A stretch of 64,000 bases of DNA from positions 17,685-81,684 of the forward strand of contig CAYTBY010000002.1 in assembly GCA_964436165.1 (NCBI GenBank). Direction: 5' to 3'. This document shows positions 1 to 8,437 of the stretch, one piece after another. How positions within the stretch are numbered: position 1 is the first letter of the stretch; every line of letters starts with the position of its first letter. Source of the stretch: 2-01-FULL-39-28 sp964436165. Lineage in GTDB: Bacteria > Patescibacteriota > Minisyncoccia > 2-02-FULL-40-12 > GWA2-44-9. A program made the translations under genes and the position numbers. The notes under the pieces are model-generated. The model saw only the letters and a program-made list of their open reading frames with translations, was not told the DNA's origin and made no database searches.

Positions 1-743
1 CAATCCAACGAAATCGCTACTCTGATATTATCTAGTAATTTCGGAAGGTCTCTTTCAAAGTTTGGTTCTTCATCGGCTTGATTGATCCACTCTCCGGCAT
101 GAGCATGGACGTCACGGCCGTAATGTTGGGCAAGTCTAATTGCGTCGGCGTGTCTTTGGAGAGGATAGCTTGCTTCATTGCAAACAAAGTCAATGGCTGG
201 TACGTCTTCTTTATTAAATTGAAGAGCAATTTTGACTAAACGAACTGATTCTGATGAGGGTACTTCCCGTCCGATGGCGAAAACAAGGTGAGTTCTTATT
301 GCTTTACCGGGAAATTTTTCAGCAAATTTCTTCTCGCCTGCCCGCAGGCCGTCCAAAAGAATTCTTGTCACCCAGTATTCATTTAGCACTCCCTTGGGAC
401 ATGTCTTATCGCCAAATACGCAATATTGTGGAGCCATGGTCGCATATGCCTTGATAAACCCCTGACAGCCTCGCTCAAATGCAAAATTTTCTCCGATATT
501 AAAAATAGTCACCGGATTTTGCATTATACCCGTAGTCAGTTTAAACTTTTCGACGATATTGTCCTGGGGACGAGGATAGAGAAAATACTGCCTGATCTGT
601 TCGTGATGATCTGTCCCTTGTTCAATATCAAGAGGATACGGTTTTCTGCTCCAGGAGTGATACCTAGGCAATTTAGCGACCAATGTATCCGAACCATCAA
701 TATGATCTTGTCGTGATATATCCAAGCCCAGCCATTCAGACAT
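1..743 (-). CDS. Adenosine deaminase-like amidohydrolase, 3' part cut by window edge
   Basis: An open frame runs from ATG at 743 to the left edge with no stop, giving about 247 residues of an incomplete protein. Near residue 15 the segment QDHIDGS aligns with the HxHLDGS metal motif of the adenosine deaminase family, and near residue 220 HAHAGEW matches the family's HAGE motif (zinc ligand and catalytic Glu). Family members hydrolyse the 6-amino group of adenosine, adenine or related bases. The first metal histidine of HxH reads Gln here, so the enzyme may be altered or have another substrate. A GC-rich palindrome at 336-349 (GCCTGC/GCAGGC) lies inside the frame and encodes GLRAG. The substrate cannot be told from this part. 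Confidence 0.75.
   Translation of the reverse strand, partial: MSEWLGLDISRQDHIDGSDTLVAKLPRYHSWSRKPYPLDIEQGTDHHEQIRQYFLYPRPQDNIVEKFKLTTGIMQNPVTIFNIGENFAFERGCQGFIKAYATMAPQYCVFGDKTCPKGVLNEYWVTRILLDGLRAGEKKFAEKFPGKAIRTHLVFAIGREVPSSESVRLVKIALQFNKEDVPAIDFVCNEASYPLQRHADAIRLAQHYGRDVHAHAGEWINQADEEPNFERDLPKLLDNIRVAISLD
336..349. repeat. Short GC palindrome inside the deaminase-like gene
   Basis: GCCTGC-CC-GCAGGC is a perfect inverted repeat with a 2-nt loop. Its composition resembles the CCTGCC/GGCAGG element found in typA and in the nuclease gene at 21731. It may be a shortened relative or a chance match. Confidence 0.4.
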
Positions 744-789
744 TACGACCTCTTTAATCTTTGTGAAAGTACGAATTTATGAAGCATAC

Positions 790-818
790 TTGCATTTTAT
801 ATAAAAATCAAATAATAT
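790..818 (+). promoter_or_regulatory. Sigma70-type promoter for the gene at 849
   Basis: TTGCAT (790-795), a 17-bp spacer and TAATAT (813-818) stand about 30 bp upstream of the ATG. An AAGGAG ribosome binding site follows just before the start. Confidence 0.55.
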
Positions 819-848
819 CTAGCCAGTATCTTTAACAAGGAGAAAATA

Positions 849-1616
849 ATGTCTTCTGAATATCCTCTCAAGCACGTTCGGCTCCAACAATTGCATAACG
901 CGGGTTTGAATGTTAGCGATTTTATCTGTTTTGCGCCAAATACATTAAAAGAGCGCGAAGAAGAGCTTAGGGCTTTTCTAGAAAAATATAAGCATATTTC
1001 TTGTCGGCATTTTCATGCAGATGAAAAGAAGTATTTCAAATGCCCAGTTCTGTATGATCAGACTGATTTAGAAACTATTTTGGCTTTTTGTTCAGAGCAC
1101 AATAAAACATTTTATACTCTCTGCAATGAAGCAATCAACACCCAAGAATCAGAATGTGCTGGAAATGTTTTGGTCCACGATGAAAATAATTGGTTCATAG
1201 AATATTTCTATGGACCAGGTACTCCTCGGGATGTAGAGAAAAATGTTGATAAACTGAAGACCTATTCCAAGTCCTTGGGCTCACCGGCTCAAGGCGATAG
1301 GCCGCCGGAAGCAGTACTAAGATTTGCTTTTGAAGCAAGGAAATTTCGTCCTTTAAACAAGGCCTATATTCTTGAGTTTTCTCTCTATCCCTATCCAATC
1401 GGTAGAAATCAAACCCATGTCGTTTGTTGGGAATGGCGCTGGGGCTGGTTGCACTATCAGCTCCAAGCTAACCAGTTTCTTTTAAACCAGAACAGGACGC
1501 TTTCAGACGAAGTGGACCATTTAAAAAATGTAATCACTATTTTGGAAAGAGAGAATAGATTTCTTTGGGAAAAAGCCGATCCAAATACCAAAGAGGCGCT
1601 TAGTCCGGGAGCCTAA
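849..1616 (+). CDS. Hypothetical protein, 255 aa
   Basis: A complete frame starts at ATG 849 behind a good AAGGAG site, with its own promoter upstream and a strong terminator just after, so it looks monocistronic. I do not recognise the family. The protein is soluble (no signal peptide or membrane helix). It has a mixed alpha/beta middle rich in aromatic residues (CWEWRWGWLHYQ near residue 190) and a C-terminal helical stretch (about 205-240, LSDEVDHLKNVITILEREN) with coiled-coil character. The middle, with its acidic NWFIEYFYGPGTPRDVEK segment, has a faint ATP-grasp flavour, which is a guess only. Confidence 0.8.
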   Translation: MSSEYPLKHVRLQQLHNAGLNVSDFICFAPNTLKEREEELRAFLEKYKHISCRHFHADEKKYFKCPVLYDQTDLETILAFCSEHNKTFYTLCNEAINTQESECAGNVLVHDENNWFIEYFYGPGTPRDVEKNVDKLKTYSKSLGSPAQGDRPPEAVLRFAFEARKFRPLNKAYILEFSLYPYPIGRNQTHVVCWEWRWGWLHYQLQANQFLLNQNRTLSDEVDHLKNVITILERENRFLWEKADPNTKEALSPGA

Positions 1617-1623
1617 TTTGACG

Positions 1624-1648
1624 AGAGGCCCTAAAAAGCCTCTTTTTT
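1624..1648 (+). terminator. Rho-independent terminator
   Basis: AGAGGC and GCCTCT arms surround an 8-nt loop and are followed by a T run, a few bases after the stop of the 849 gene. Confidence 0.85.
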
Positions 1649-1685
1649 ATTTGTAAAAAAGCTATTGTTTTGATAAATTAAATAA

Positions 1686-3365
1686 ATGACCCATAGTCAA
1701 ATCGGGGATAAGTTTAGGAAATTTTTTGAATCCAAGGGACACAAGTGGGTGGCTTCATCTCCTTTGTTACCGGATGATCCGTCGGTGCTTTTTACGACTG
1801 CCGGCATGCAGCAGTTTAAGCCATATTATACCGGTCAAGCCGATCCGATGAAGGATTTCGGGTCTTTGAATACCGCCTCCCTTCAAAAGGTAATGCGCAC
1901 ATCTGATATTGACGAGGTGGGAGATGAATTCCATCTCACCTTTTTCCAAATGTTGGGCAATTTTAGTTTCGGCGGATATTGGAAAGAGGCGTGCATTGCT
2001 TGGATCTATGATTATATTACTAAAGAGCTTGGGTTAAAAATTAATTATGTAACTGTTTTTAGCGGTGATAAAGACATACCCCCAGATGATGAATCCGAAT
2101 TAATATGGAGAACTGTTGATAAAAATTTAAAAATTAAAAAAGGATCTAAAAGTGATAATTTTTGGGGACCGACCGGAGAAGAAGGTCCTTGCGGACCAGC
2201 TAATGAGGTTTATGTTAATAATATAGAAATTGGCACTTTAGTTTTTAATGAGTATTTTCAGCACAAAGATAAGAGTTTAGAAAATTTAAAACCATCTGGT
2301 GTAGATGTCGGATTGGGGTTAGAAAGGTTGGCGGTAATGGCGCAACATAAGAAAAATATTTTTGAGACAGACTTATTCGAACCTATAATGGCCAGTATTC
2401 CTGATCATTTAGACATCAGAACTAAAAGAATAATAGCCGATCATTTACGGACTTTTGTTTTCCTAGCTTTGGAAGGGCTAGTGCCATCTAACAAAGAACA
2501 GGGCTATGTGATGCGAAGATTAATGAGAAGAGTGATGGCATTTAACGTGTCAAGGGATATCATAGATTCCGTAATTAATACTTATGAAAGCGAATATCCG
2601 GAACTTAGGGCCAAAAGAAATGAAATAGTAAATATCTATTCCGAGGAACTTGCAAAATTCAATAAAACTCTTCGTAATGGCCTAAACGAACTTAAGCGTT
2701 TAGAAAAAGTTGAGGCGCCTCAAGCCTTTAAGTTATATGAGAGTTTTGGTTTGCCCTACGAAGTAGTCAAAGATGCGGCGAAAGATAGGGCAAAAAATTT
2801 AACCCGTGAAGCTTTTGACGAAGAATTTAAAAAACACCAAGAAAAATCTCGGGCTGGGGCAGAGAAGAAATTTGGCGGGCATGGGCTGTTGCTTGATACT
2901 GGAGAACTGAAGGCTGGGAATGAAGAAGAATTAAAGAAAGCCACTCGTCTGCATACGGCGACACATTTGCTCCATGCCTCACTAAGGAAAGTGCTTGGTC
3001 CGGAGGTCCACCAAGCCGGTTCGGATATAACTGCTGAACGGTTGAGGTTTGACTTCAACTTCCTTCGCAAATTAACTCCTGAAGAATTCCAAAAGATAGA
3101 GGATCTAGCCAATGAAGCGGTCAAAAAAGATTATAAAGTAACCAAAGAAGAAATGGCATATGAAGATGCAATTAAATCAGGCGCTTTGGCATTCTTCAAA
3201 TTAAAATACCCGCCAAAAGTAAATGTTTACTCGGTGGGAGATTTTTCTAAGGAATTGTGCGGCGGACCCCACGTCTCTCACACTGCTGAAATCGGCAGAA
3301 TAAAAATCACCAAAGAAGAGACTGTTTCAGCTGGCATCAGGAGGATTAGGGCAGTTGTAGAATAA
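1686..3365 (+). CDS. alaS: Alanyl-tRNA synthetase, short form
   Basis: Charges tRNA-Ala with alanine. The class II catalytic core is at the N-terminus (FRKFFESKGHKWV, TTAGMQQFKPYY, then FFQMLGNFSFGGYWK), followed by the tRNA-recognition region. The editing domain carries HTATHLLH near residue 423 and CGGPH near residue 525. The protein stops right after the editing domain (AGIRRIRAVVE) at 559 residues, whereas most bacterial AlaRS have about 870. The C-terminal DHHA1/C-Ala part is therefore missing, an arrangement seen in some reduced genomes. I saw no separate C-Ala gene in the window. frr follows 23 bp downstream. Confidence 0.95.
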   Translation: MTHSQIGDKFRKFFESKGHKWVASSPLLPDDPSVLFTTAGMQQFKPYYTGQADPMKDFGSLNTASLQKVMRTSDIDEVGDEFHLTFFQMLGNFSFGGYWKEACIAWIYDYITKELGLKINYVTVFSGDKDIPPDDESELIWRTVDKNLKIKKGSKSDNFWGPTGEEGPCGPANEVYVNNIEIGTLVFNEYFQHKDKSLENLKPSGVDVGLGLERLAVMAQHKKNIFETDLFEPIMASIPDHLDIRTKRIIADHLRTFVFLALEGLVPSNKEQGYVMRRLMRRVMAFNVSRDIIDSVINTYESEYPELRAKRNEIVNIYSEELAKFNKTLRNGLNELKRLEKVEAPQAFKLYESFGLPYEVVKDAAKDRAKNLTREAFDEEFKKHQEKSRAGAEKKFGGHGLLLDTGELKAGNEEELKKATRLHTATHLLHASLRKVLGPEVHQAGSDITAERLRFDFNFLRKLTPEEFQKIEDLANEAVKKDYKVTKEEMAYEDAIKSGALAFFKLKYPPKVNVYSVGDFSKELCGGPHVSHTAEIGRIKITKEETVSAGIRRIRAVVE

Positions 3366-3376
3366 GATTTAAATGA

Positions 3377-3382
3377 TAAAAT
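3377..3382 (+). promoter_or_regulatory. Extended -10 box directly before frr
   Basis: TGA-TAAAAT (TG at 3374-3375) ends six bases before the frr ATG, and no Shine-Dalgarno sequence is visible. A start of transcription at or next to the ATG would give a leaderless mRNA. Confidence 0.4.
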
Positions 3383-3388
3383 TCTAAT

Positions 3389-3946
3389 ATGTCTTATCAA
3401 GAGTTAATAAAACAACGAAAGGGGGATTTTGATGCTACATTCGAGCATGCTCGAAGCGAGGTTGCAACTATAAGGACCGGTCGGGCCAATTCAGCCATGG
3501 TTGAAGATATTCAGGTTGAGTATATGGGCTCTAGGCTTCGTCTCAAAGAATTGGCAACAATTATGACGCCGGAGCCGAAAATGATTATGATTCAGCCGTG
3601 GGATAAAACGGCGATCCCCCTCATTGATAAAGCCATCCGTGATCACGGTTCCGGTTTTTCCGTTTCGTCGGATAATCAAGGGGTGAGAGTTAACATACCG
3701 CCGTTAATGGAAGAACGAAGGAAAGAGATGTTAAAATTATTGAGTCAGAAAGTCGAAGAAGCCAGGATCAAAAGCCGACAGATCAGGGACGATGTTATAA
3801 AAAAGGTTCAGGCTGAAGTTCGAGCCAAAACCGCCCGTGAAGACGACCTGCGCAAAGCCAAGGACGAGCTTCAGAAAATAATGGACGATTTTAATAAAAA
3901 ATTAGATGAGATGGTGAAGAAAAAAGAGCAGGAGTTAATGTCTTAA
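3389..3946 (+). CDS. frr: Ribosome recycling factor
   Basis: At 185 residues this is the normal length for RRF, which with EF-G splits post-termination ribosomes. Family signatures are visible: VATIRTGRANSAMVEDI near residue 30, the central IMIQPWDKTAIPLIDKAI, and VNIPPLMEERRKEMLKL, followed by the long C-terminal helix DDLRKAKDELQKIMDDFNKKLDEM. It lies close behind alaS. There is no ribosome binding site, but a -10-like box ends six bases before the ATG. Confidence 0.97.
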   Translation: MSYQELIKQRKGDFDATFEHARSEVATIRTGRANSAMVEDIQVEYMGSRLRLKELATIMTPEPKMIMIQPWDKTAIPLIDKAIRDHGSGFSVSSDNQGVRVNIPPLMEERRKEMLKLLSQKVEEARIKSRQIRDDVIKKVQAEVRAKTAREDDLRKAKDELQKIMDDFNKKLDEMVKKKEQELMS

Positions 3947-4066
3947 ATTTCTAATTAACCTAATTTCTAATTAACCTAATCAATGATCAATTCCTAATTT
4001 AGGGACTAGGTCATTTCCGGAATTTTTTAGGTCAATTAGACTAATTAGAGCAATTAGGTCAATTTT
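3946..4066. repeat. AT-rich direct repeats between frr and rseP
   Basis: AATTTCTAATTAACCT occurs twice in tandem (3946-3977). Further on are 9-mer units of the type RYYAATTAG (GTCAATTAG, ACTAATTAG, AGCAATTAG, about 4031-4060). The repeats run up to the region that would encode the first membrane helix of the rseP-like gene. Confidence 0.7.
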
Positions 4067-4102
4067 ATAATTACTTTTTTAATTTTTATTGCGGTTATAG
4101 GG

Positions 4103-5251
4103 GTGCTGGTTCTCGTTCATGAATGGGGGCATTTTATTATGGCTCGAAGGGCGGGGATGAGGGTTGATGAATTTGGTTTTGGATTTCCGCCGAGACTTCT
4201 TGGAATTAAAAAAGTTAATAATAAATGGAAACTAATAAAAGGCAACGAATCACCACCTATAAGTTCACTAGGAAAGCCCTGGGAAGATCCATTCACAAGA
4301 AAAGATATTCCTGGTGAAACGCTCTACTCGATTAATCTCATACCCTTCGGCGGCTTCGTAAAAATTCTGGGCGAAGATGGCGATTCACGGGATGATCTAA
4401 GAAGTTTTGGCGCCAAATCAACGTCAGCTAAGTTGAGGGTAGTTGTAGCCGGTGTGGTAATGAATTTTTTATTTGCCGTTTTACTTTTAATTTTAGGTAA
4501 TTTTTTCGGTCTTCGCATAGGATTATTTGACGAGGAATTAATAAATCAAGCTCGAGACAAAAAAGTCCAGATAATCCAAGTTGTTGCCGGAAGTCCGGCC
4601 GAAAAAGCTGGATTGAGCGTCTTAGATGAGATAGTCGGATTTGAACAAAACGGGTTATTAATAGAAACGGATACTACGGAAGAAGTTCAGGCTTTTACAT
4701 CCGAACATAGAGGAGAAACCTTAACCATGGTGGTTAGAGATGGTGATATAACCAAAAAAGAAGTAGAAACACGTTTAAATCCTCCGCCGGGGGAGGGCAG
4801 TATGGGAATCGTCATGGCCCTTACCGGAGTTGTTTCTTATCCATGGTATGAGGCAATATGGCGAGGTGGCTATGATGGGGTTATTATTGCCTACAATACG
4901 GCTTATACCTATGGCTTGTTATTTAAAACTTTGTTTTCTGACGGTAAACTTATTGGCGAGGTCTCCGGGCCGATTGGCATCGCCGGCATAACTGGTCAAG
5001 CGGCCAGAGTCGGATTCAGTTATCTGATGCAGTTTGTGGCTCTAATCTCGATTAATTTAGCCATATTGAACATTGTTCCTTTTCCGGCTCTTGATGGCGG
5101 ACGGGCAATATTCATAATTGCAGAGAAATTCAGAGGCAAACCGGTTGATAAAAGAATCGAATCAGCGGTTAATAGCTTTGGTTTTGCCCTTCTCCTAGCT
5201 TTGATGATCTATGTTACAATTAAAGACATAACCAAGTTCTTCACCGTGTGA
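4103..5251 (+). CDS. rseP: Site-2 protease family, RseP-like zinc metalloprotease
   Basis: Intramembrane metalloprotease that cleaves substrates within the membrane. The zinc motif HEWGH sits at residues 6-10 counted from GTG 4103, a PDZ domain occupies roughly residues 130-215 (VVAGSPAEKAGLSVLDEIVGF), and the second active-site motif NIVPFPALDGG lies near residue 323 in the C-terminal membrane part. From GTG 4103 the first helix is clipped. In-frame codons upstream (from about 4058) encode the hydrophobic stretch NFIITFLIFIAVIGVL, which belongs to the family's first helix but holds no ATG, GTG or TTG. An ATT or ATA start is therefore possible. Confidence 0.92.
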   Translation: MLVLVHEWGHFIMARRAGMRVDEFGFGFPPRLLGIKKVNNKWKLIKGNESPPISSLGKPWEDPFTRKDIPGETLYSINLIPFGGFVKILGEDGDSRDDLRSFGAKSTSAKLRVVVAGVVMNFLFAVLLLILGNFFGLRIGLFDEELINQARDKKVQIIQVVAGSPAEKAGLSVLDEIVGFEQNGLLIETDTTEEVQAFTSEHRGETLTMVVRDGDITKKEVETRLNPPPGEGSMGIVMALTGVVSYPWYEAIWRGGYDGVIIAYNTAYTYGLLFKTLFSDGKLIGEVSGPIGIAGITGQAARVGFSYLMQFVALISINLAILNIVPFPALDGGRAIFIIAEKFRGKPVDKRIESAVNSFGFALLLALMIYVTIKDITKFFTV

Positions 5252-5289
5252 AGAATCGTAATTTAAAATTTTTAATTTAAAATTTAAAA

Positions 5290-6555
5290 ATGAAGTTTTC
5301 ACAACTATTTACAAAAACATTAAGAGAGGCGCCGGCGGACGAGGAGGCAATAAATGCAAAACTTCTGATAAGGGGTGGGTTTGTTTATAAGAATTCCGCC
5401 GGAATTTATTCTTTTTTGCCTCTCGGCTGGAGGGTCTTAACAAAAGTAGCCAATATAATCCGTGAGGAAATGAATGCTATTGGCGGTCAGGAGTTGTTTA
5501 TGCCGGCTTTAGTGGAAAAAAAATATATGGAACCGACCGGAAGATGGGATTTGGATGTTGGTTTTTATGTGAATTCTTCCAGAAGCAAGGCTTCTGGAAG
5601 TTCCCGAAGCCTTGCTTCTGGGGAAGATTTTGTTTTGGGGTGGTCCCATGAGGAGGTCTTAACTGCCATTGCCTCAAAATTTATAAGTTCATACAAAGAT
5701 TTACCTTTTTCGGCTTATCAAATACAAACAAAATTCAGACATGAGGCCAGAGCTAAGTCAGGACTTCTGCGGGGTAGGGAATTTATGATGAAGGATTTGT
5801 ACAGTTTTCATGCTAATGAGCAGGACTTAAATAAGCATTACGAGGAGGCCGCCAAGGCCTATTACAAAATTTTTGAAAGATGCGGATTGAAAGCTATCTA
5901 TACTCTTGCCGCTGGGGGAGTTTTTACGGATAAATTCACTCATGAATTCCAGGTAGTGGCTGACGTTGGAGAGGACACCATATATTTATGTGAAAAATGC
6001 GAGTATGCCGAGAATAAAGAAGTTACCAAGTTGAAAGACGGTGATAATTGTCCGAAGTGTGAGGGAAAAGTAAAAGAAAAAAAATCAATTGAGGTTGGTA
6101 ATATATTTGACCAGGGAACTAAATACTCCGAGGCGTTAGGGCTTTATTATACCGATGAATCAGGTAATAAGAAACCAGTAGTTATGGGAGCTTACGGCAT
6201 TGGCTTGGGCAGGGTAATGGCAACAGCAATAGAAGTTCATCATGATGATAGGGGAATTATCTGGCCGGAGAATATCGCACCTTTTAAAGTTTGCCTAATT
6301 GCATTGGATGGTAAAAACAAGGAAACCGACAGAGTTTATTCAGATTTAACCAAGCACAACATTGAAGTATTATATGACGATCGTGAGGACAAGACCCCCG
6401 GTGAGAAATTCGCCGATGCCGACTTAATCGGTTGTCCCATTCGTCTTGTTATCAGTAACAAAACCCTTGCTCAAGACAGCATTGAACTCAAGTATCGCAA
6501 CGAAAAAGAATTTGAACTCGTCAAATTGACAGAGGTAGTTAAATCTATACACTAA
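5290..6555 (+). CDS. proS: Prolyl-tRNA synthetase, short form without the large editing insert
   Basis: Attaches proline to tRNA-Pro. Class II motifs are evident: RGGFVYKNSAGIYSFLPLG, the WSHEE segment (THEE equivalent), FRHEARAKSGLLRGREFMMKD and MGAYGIGLGRVMA, followed by an anticodon-binding domain. At 421 residues it lacks the large INS editing domain of E. coli-type ProRS. Between motifs 2 and 3 it has a small Cys4 cluster (CEKC and CPKC, about residues 235-258) that could bind zinc. A 41-nt palindrome at 5580-5620 is inserted in frame before EDFVLGWSHEE, adding a Ser/Arg-rich segment. AT-rich repeats with no ribosome binding site precede the ATG. Confidence 0.95.
   Translation: MKFSQLFTKTLREAPADEEAINAKLLIRGGFVYKNSAGIYSFLPLGWRVLTKVANIIREEMNAIGGQELFMPALVEKKYMEPTGRWDLDVGFYVNSSRSKASGSSRSLASGEDFVLGWSHEEVLTAIASKFISSYKDLPFSAYQIQTKFRHEARAKSGLLRGREFMMKDLYSFHANEQDLNKHYEEAAKAYYKIFERCGLKAIYTLAAGGVFTDKFTHEFQVVADVGEDTIYLCEKCEYAENKEVTKLKDGDNCPKCEGKVKEKKSIEVGNIFDQGTKYSEALGLYYTDESGNKKPVVMGAYGIGLGRVMATAIEVHHDDRGIIWPENIAPFKVCLIALDGKNKETDRVYSDLTKHNIEVLYDDREDKTPGEKFADADLIGCPIRLVISNKTLAQDSIELKYRNEKEFELVKLTEVVKSIH
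5580..5620. repeat. Palindromic element inserted in proS
   Basis: Perfect 15-bp arms (CAGAAGCAAGGCTTC at 5580 and its complement at 5606-5620) flank an 11-nt loop. The translated segment, SSRSKASGSSRSLASG, has no counterpart in normal ProRS at this site. Confidence 0.85.
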
Positions 6556-6580
6556 TAATAAGTATTAACTACTTATTATT

Positions 6581-7630
6581 GTGCTCGACAAACTCTTTGG
6601 TTTTTGGTCAAAAGATATCGGAATTGATCTGGGTACGGCCAATACCCTGGTTTATGTTCGGGGAAAAGGGATTGTCATTAATGAACCATCAATTGTGGCG
6701 GTAAATCAAAAGACAGGTAAAATTCTTGCCATTGGCAATGAGGCCCGAAAAATGGTCGGCCGTACACCCGGTTATATCATGGTTTCCCGCCCACTTGTTT
6801 CGGGAGTGGTTTCTGATTTTGAAGTTACCGAGCAGATGCTCAAGTATTTCATTGACAAGGTTCACCAGGAAAGTTTCTCCCTCGTTCCACGTCCGAGAGT
6901 TGTAATCGGAGTTCCTTCTGGGGTAACCGAGGTTGAGAAAAGAGCCGTCGAAGACGCAACCTACAACGCCGGAGCGCGGGAGGTTTATTTAATCGAAGAA
7001 CCAATGGCCGCGGCAATCGGAGCGCGTTTACCGGTTCAAGAAGCGGTGGCTAATGTGATAGTTGATATCGGCGGAGGGACATCGGAGGTAGCGGTTATTT
7101 CAATGGGCGGAGTTATTGCCTCCAGGTCTTTAAGGGTTGCCGGTGATAAACTGAACGATGACATTTTGAGATACATGCGGGAAGAAAAGAAATTATTTAT
7201 CGGTGAAGCCACAGCCGAGCATATTAAAATAACTCTGGCTTCGGCTTATCCGCTTGAGGAAGAAATCGAGGGTAAAGTTAGAGGACGGGATCTTGTTTCG
7301 GGTCTGCCGAAAGAGATTATAATAAATTCCGAAGAAATTCGCGAAGCAACAGCCCGTTCCGTAAAAAGCATCGTAACGGCAGTAAAAAATACTATTGAAG
7401 AAACGCCTCCGGAGCTGACCGCTGATTTAATAAATCGCCACATATTCTTGGCTGGCGGAGGAGCTTTGTTAAGAGGTCTCGATAAAGCCATTGCCGAAGA
7501 AACTAAACTATTTGTAAAAATAGTGGATGACCCATTAACCGCAGTTGCTAGAGGGTGCGGTTTTGTTCTTGAAAGCGTCGAACAGCTTAAGTCGATACTT
7601 GTTTCAACAGATAGACAGGGGTATCTATAA
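6581..7630 (+). CDS. mreB: Rod shape-determining actin homologue MreB
   Basis: Bacterial actin that directs lateral wall growth. The ATPase signatures are intact: DIGIDLGTANTLVY (phosphate 1) at about residue 13, VVIGVPSGVTEVEKRAV, VDIGGGTSEVAVIS (phosphate 2) near 165, and HIFLAGGGALLRGLD (adenosine motif) near 290. Length 349 is normal. The start is GTG at 6581. It heads the order mreB-mreC-mreD-PBP2, the standard elongasome cluster, and the tight spacing suggests an operon. Confidence 0.97.
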   Translation: MLDKLFGFWSKDIGIDLGTANTLVYVRGKGIVINEPSIVAVNQKTGKILAIGNEARKMVGRTPGYIMVSRPLVSGVVSDFEVTEQMLKYFIDKVHQESFSLVPRPRVVIGVPSGVTEVEKRAVEDATYNAGAREVYLIEEPMAAAIGARLPVQEAVANVIVDIGGGTSEVAVISMGGVIASRSLRVAGDKLNDDILRYMREEKKLFIGEATAEHIKITLASAYPLEEEIEGKVRGRDLVSGLPKEIIINSEEIREATARSVKSIVTAVKNTIEETPPELTADLINRHIFLAGGGALLRGLDKAIAEETKLFVKIVDDPLTAVARGCGFVLESVEQLKSILVSTDRQGYL

Positions 7631-7640
7631 AAATTTAAAA

Positions 7641-8429
7641 TTGAAAACTCAAACTGCAAAGTTATTAAGAGCAACGGTGATTATAATAGCGGCTGGGCTG
7701 CTAATTTTTTTAATTTTCTTTACCCGAACCGCAGTCCATACAATAAGTGGATTTTTTCGGGAAGCCAGAGTTGAGACATATTCCCATTTAAGTTTTTTTG
7801 GAAATTTTATTTCCCAAGTTAAAACAGTAGGCATCCTTACCCGGGAGAAGATTAAGTTGAAAGAGGAGAATCAAAGCTTGTTGGCGCAATTAGCTTACCA
7901 ATCAGAACTGGAAAGGCAGAATGATTTTTTAAGAGAGGCCCTGGATCTTCCGATGTTATCCGGACACGAGTTATTAGATGCCGGGGTTTTTAACTTTGAG
8001 CTAACTCCGGAAGGGCATTATTTACTCATAAACAAAGGCGCTAATGATGGCCTCGAAAAAGAAGATATTGTCTTATCTTCTTCCGGTATCTTAATTGGCA
8101 TCGTAGATGAGGCGTTTAATAACTACTCGAGAGTATCGGCAGTGACAGATATTAAGTTTAAGGCGACAATCCGCGTATTGGCCAAAGAAATATCGGGCAT
8201 TGCTAATGGTGTGAGAGAGAACGGTGTCAGTATTGATTTTATTTCACAAAATGATGAAGTAGTTGAGGGTGATACAGTAGTTACTAGCGGCAGTGACATT
8301 TTCCCGCCAGGTCTTATTATCGGAAAGGTGGTTAAAGTAAGCTCGGCTAGCGGAAGTTTGTTTAAAGAAGTAAAAGTTAAACCAGCCATGGACGAGATAG
8401 AACTGAGCCGAGTGCTTGTTATTAAATAG
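7641..8429 (+). CDS. mreC: Rod shape-determining protein MreC
   Basis: Elongasome scaffold that links MreB to PBP2. I chose TTG at 7641, just after the mreB stop, giving 262 residues. A longer frame from 7545 would overlap mreB by 86 bp and adds sequence unlike the family. One membrane helix (VIIIAAGLLIFLIFF) is followed by a coiled coil (REKIKLKEENQSLLAQLAYQ) and a double beta-barrel domain with GANDGLEKEDIVLSSSGILIGIV. No clear ribosome binding site is present, so coupling to mreB is likely. Confidence 0.92.
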   Translation: MKTQTAKLLRATVIIIAAGLLIFLIFFTRTAVHTISGFFREARVETYSHLSFFGNFISQVKTVGILTREKIKLKEENQSLLAQLAYQSELERQNDFLREALDLPMLSGHELLDAGVFNFELTPEGHYLLINKGANDGLEKEDIVLSSSGILIGIVDEAFNNYSRVSAVTDIKFKATIRVLAKEISGIANGVRENGVSIDFISQNDEVVEGDTVVTSGSDIFPPGLIIGKVVKVSSASGSLFKEVKVKPAMDEIELSRVLVIK

Positions 8430-8437
8430 GAAAATAT

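Noticed and set aside
3041..3059. GTTGAGG-TTTGA-CTTCAAC in alaS resembles the 23-nt hairpin family
   Set aside because: It has a mismatch, short arms, and encodes RLRFDFN, a conserved AlaRS stretch, so it is explained by the protein.
7545..7640. Longer mreC start inside mreB
   Set aside because: The added residues lie within coding sequence of mreB and have no MreC character; TTG 7641 follows the mreB stop.
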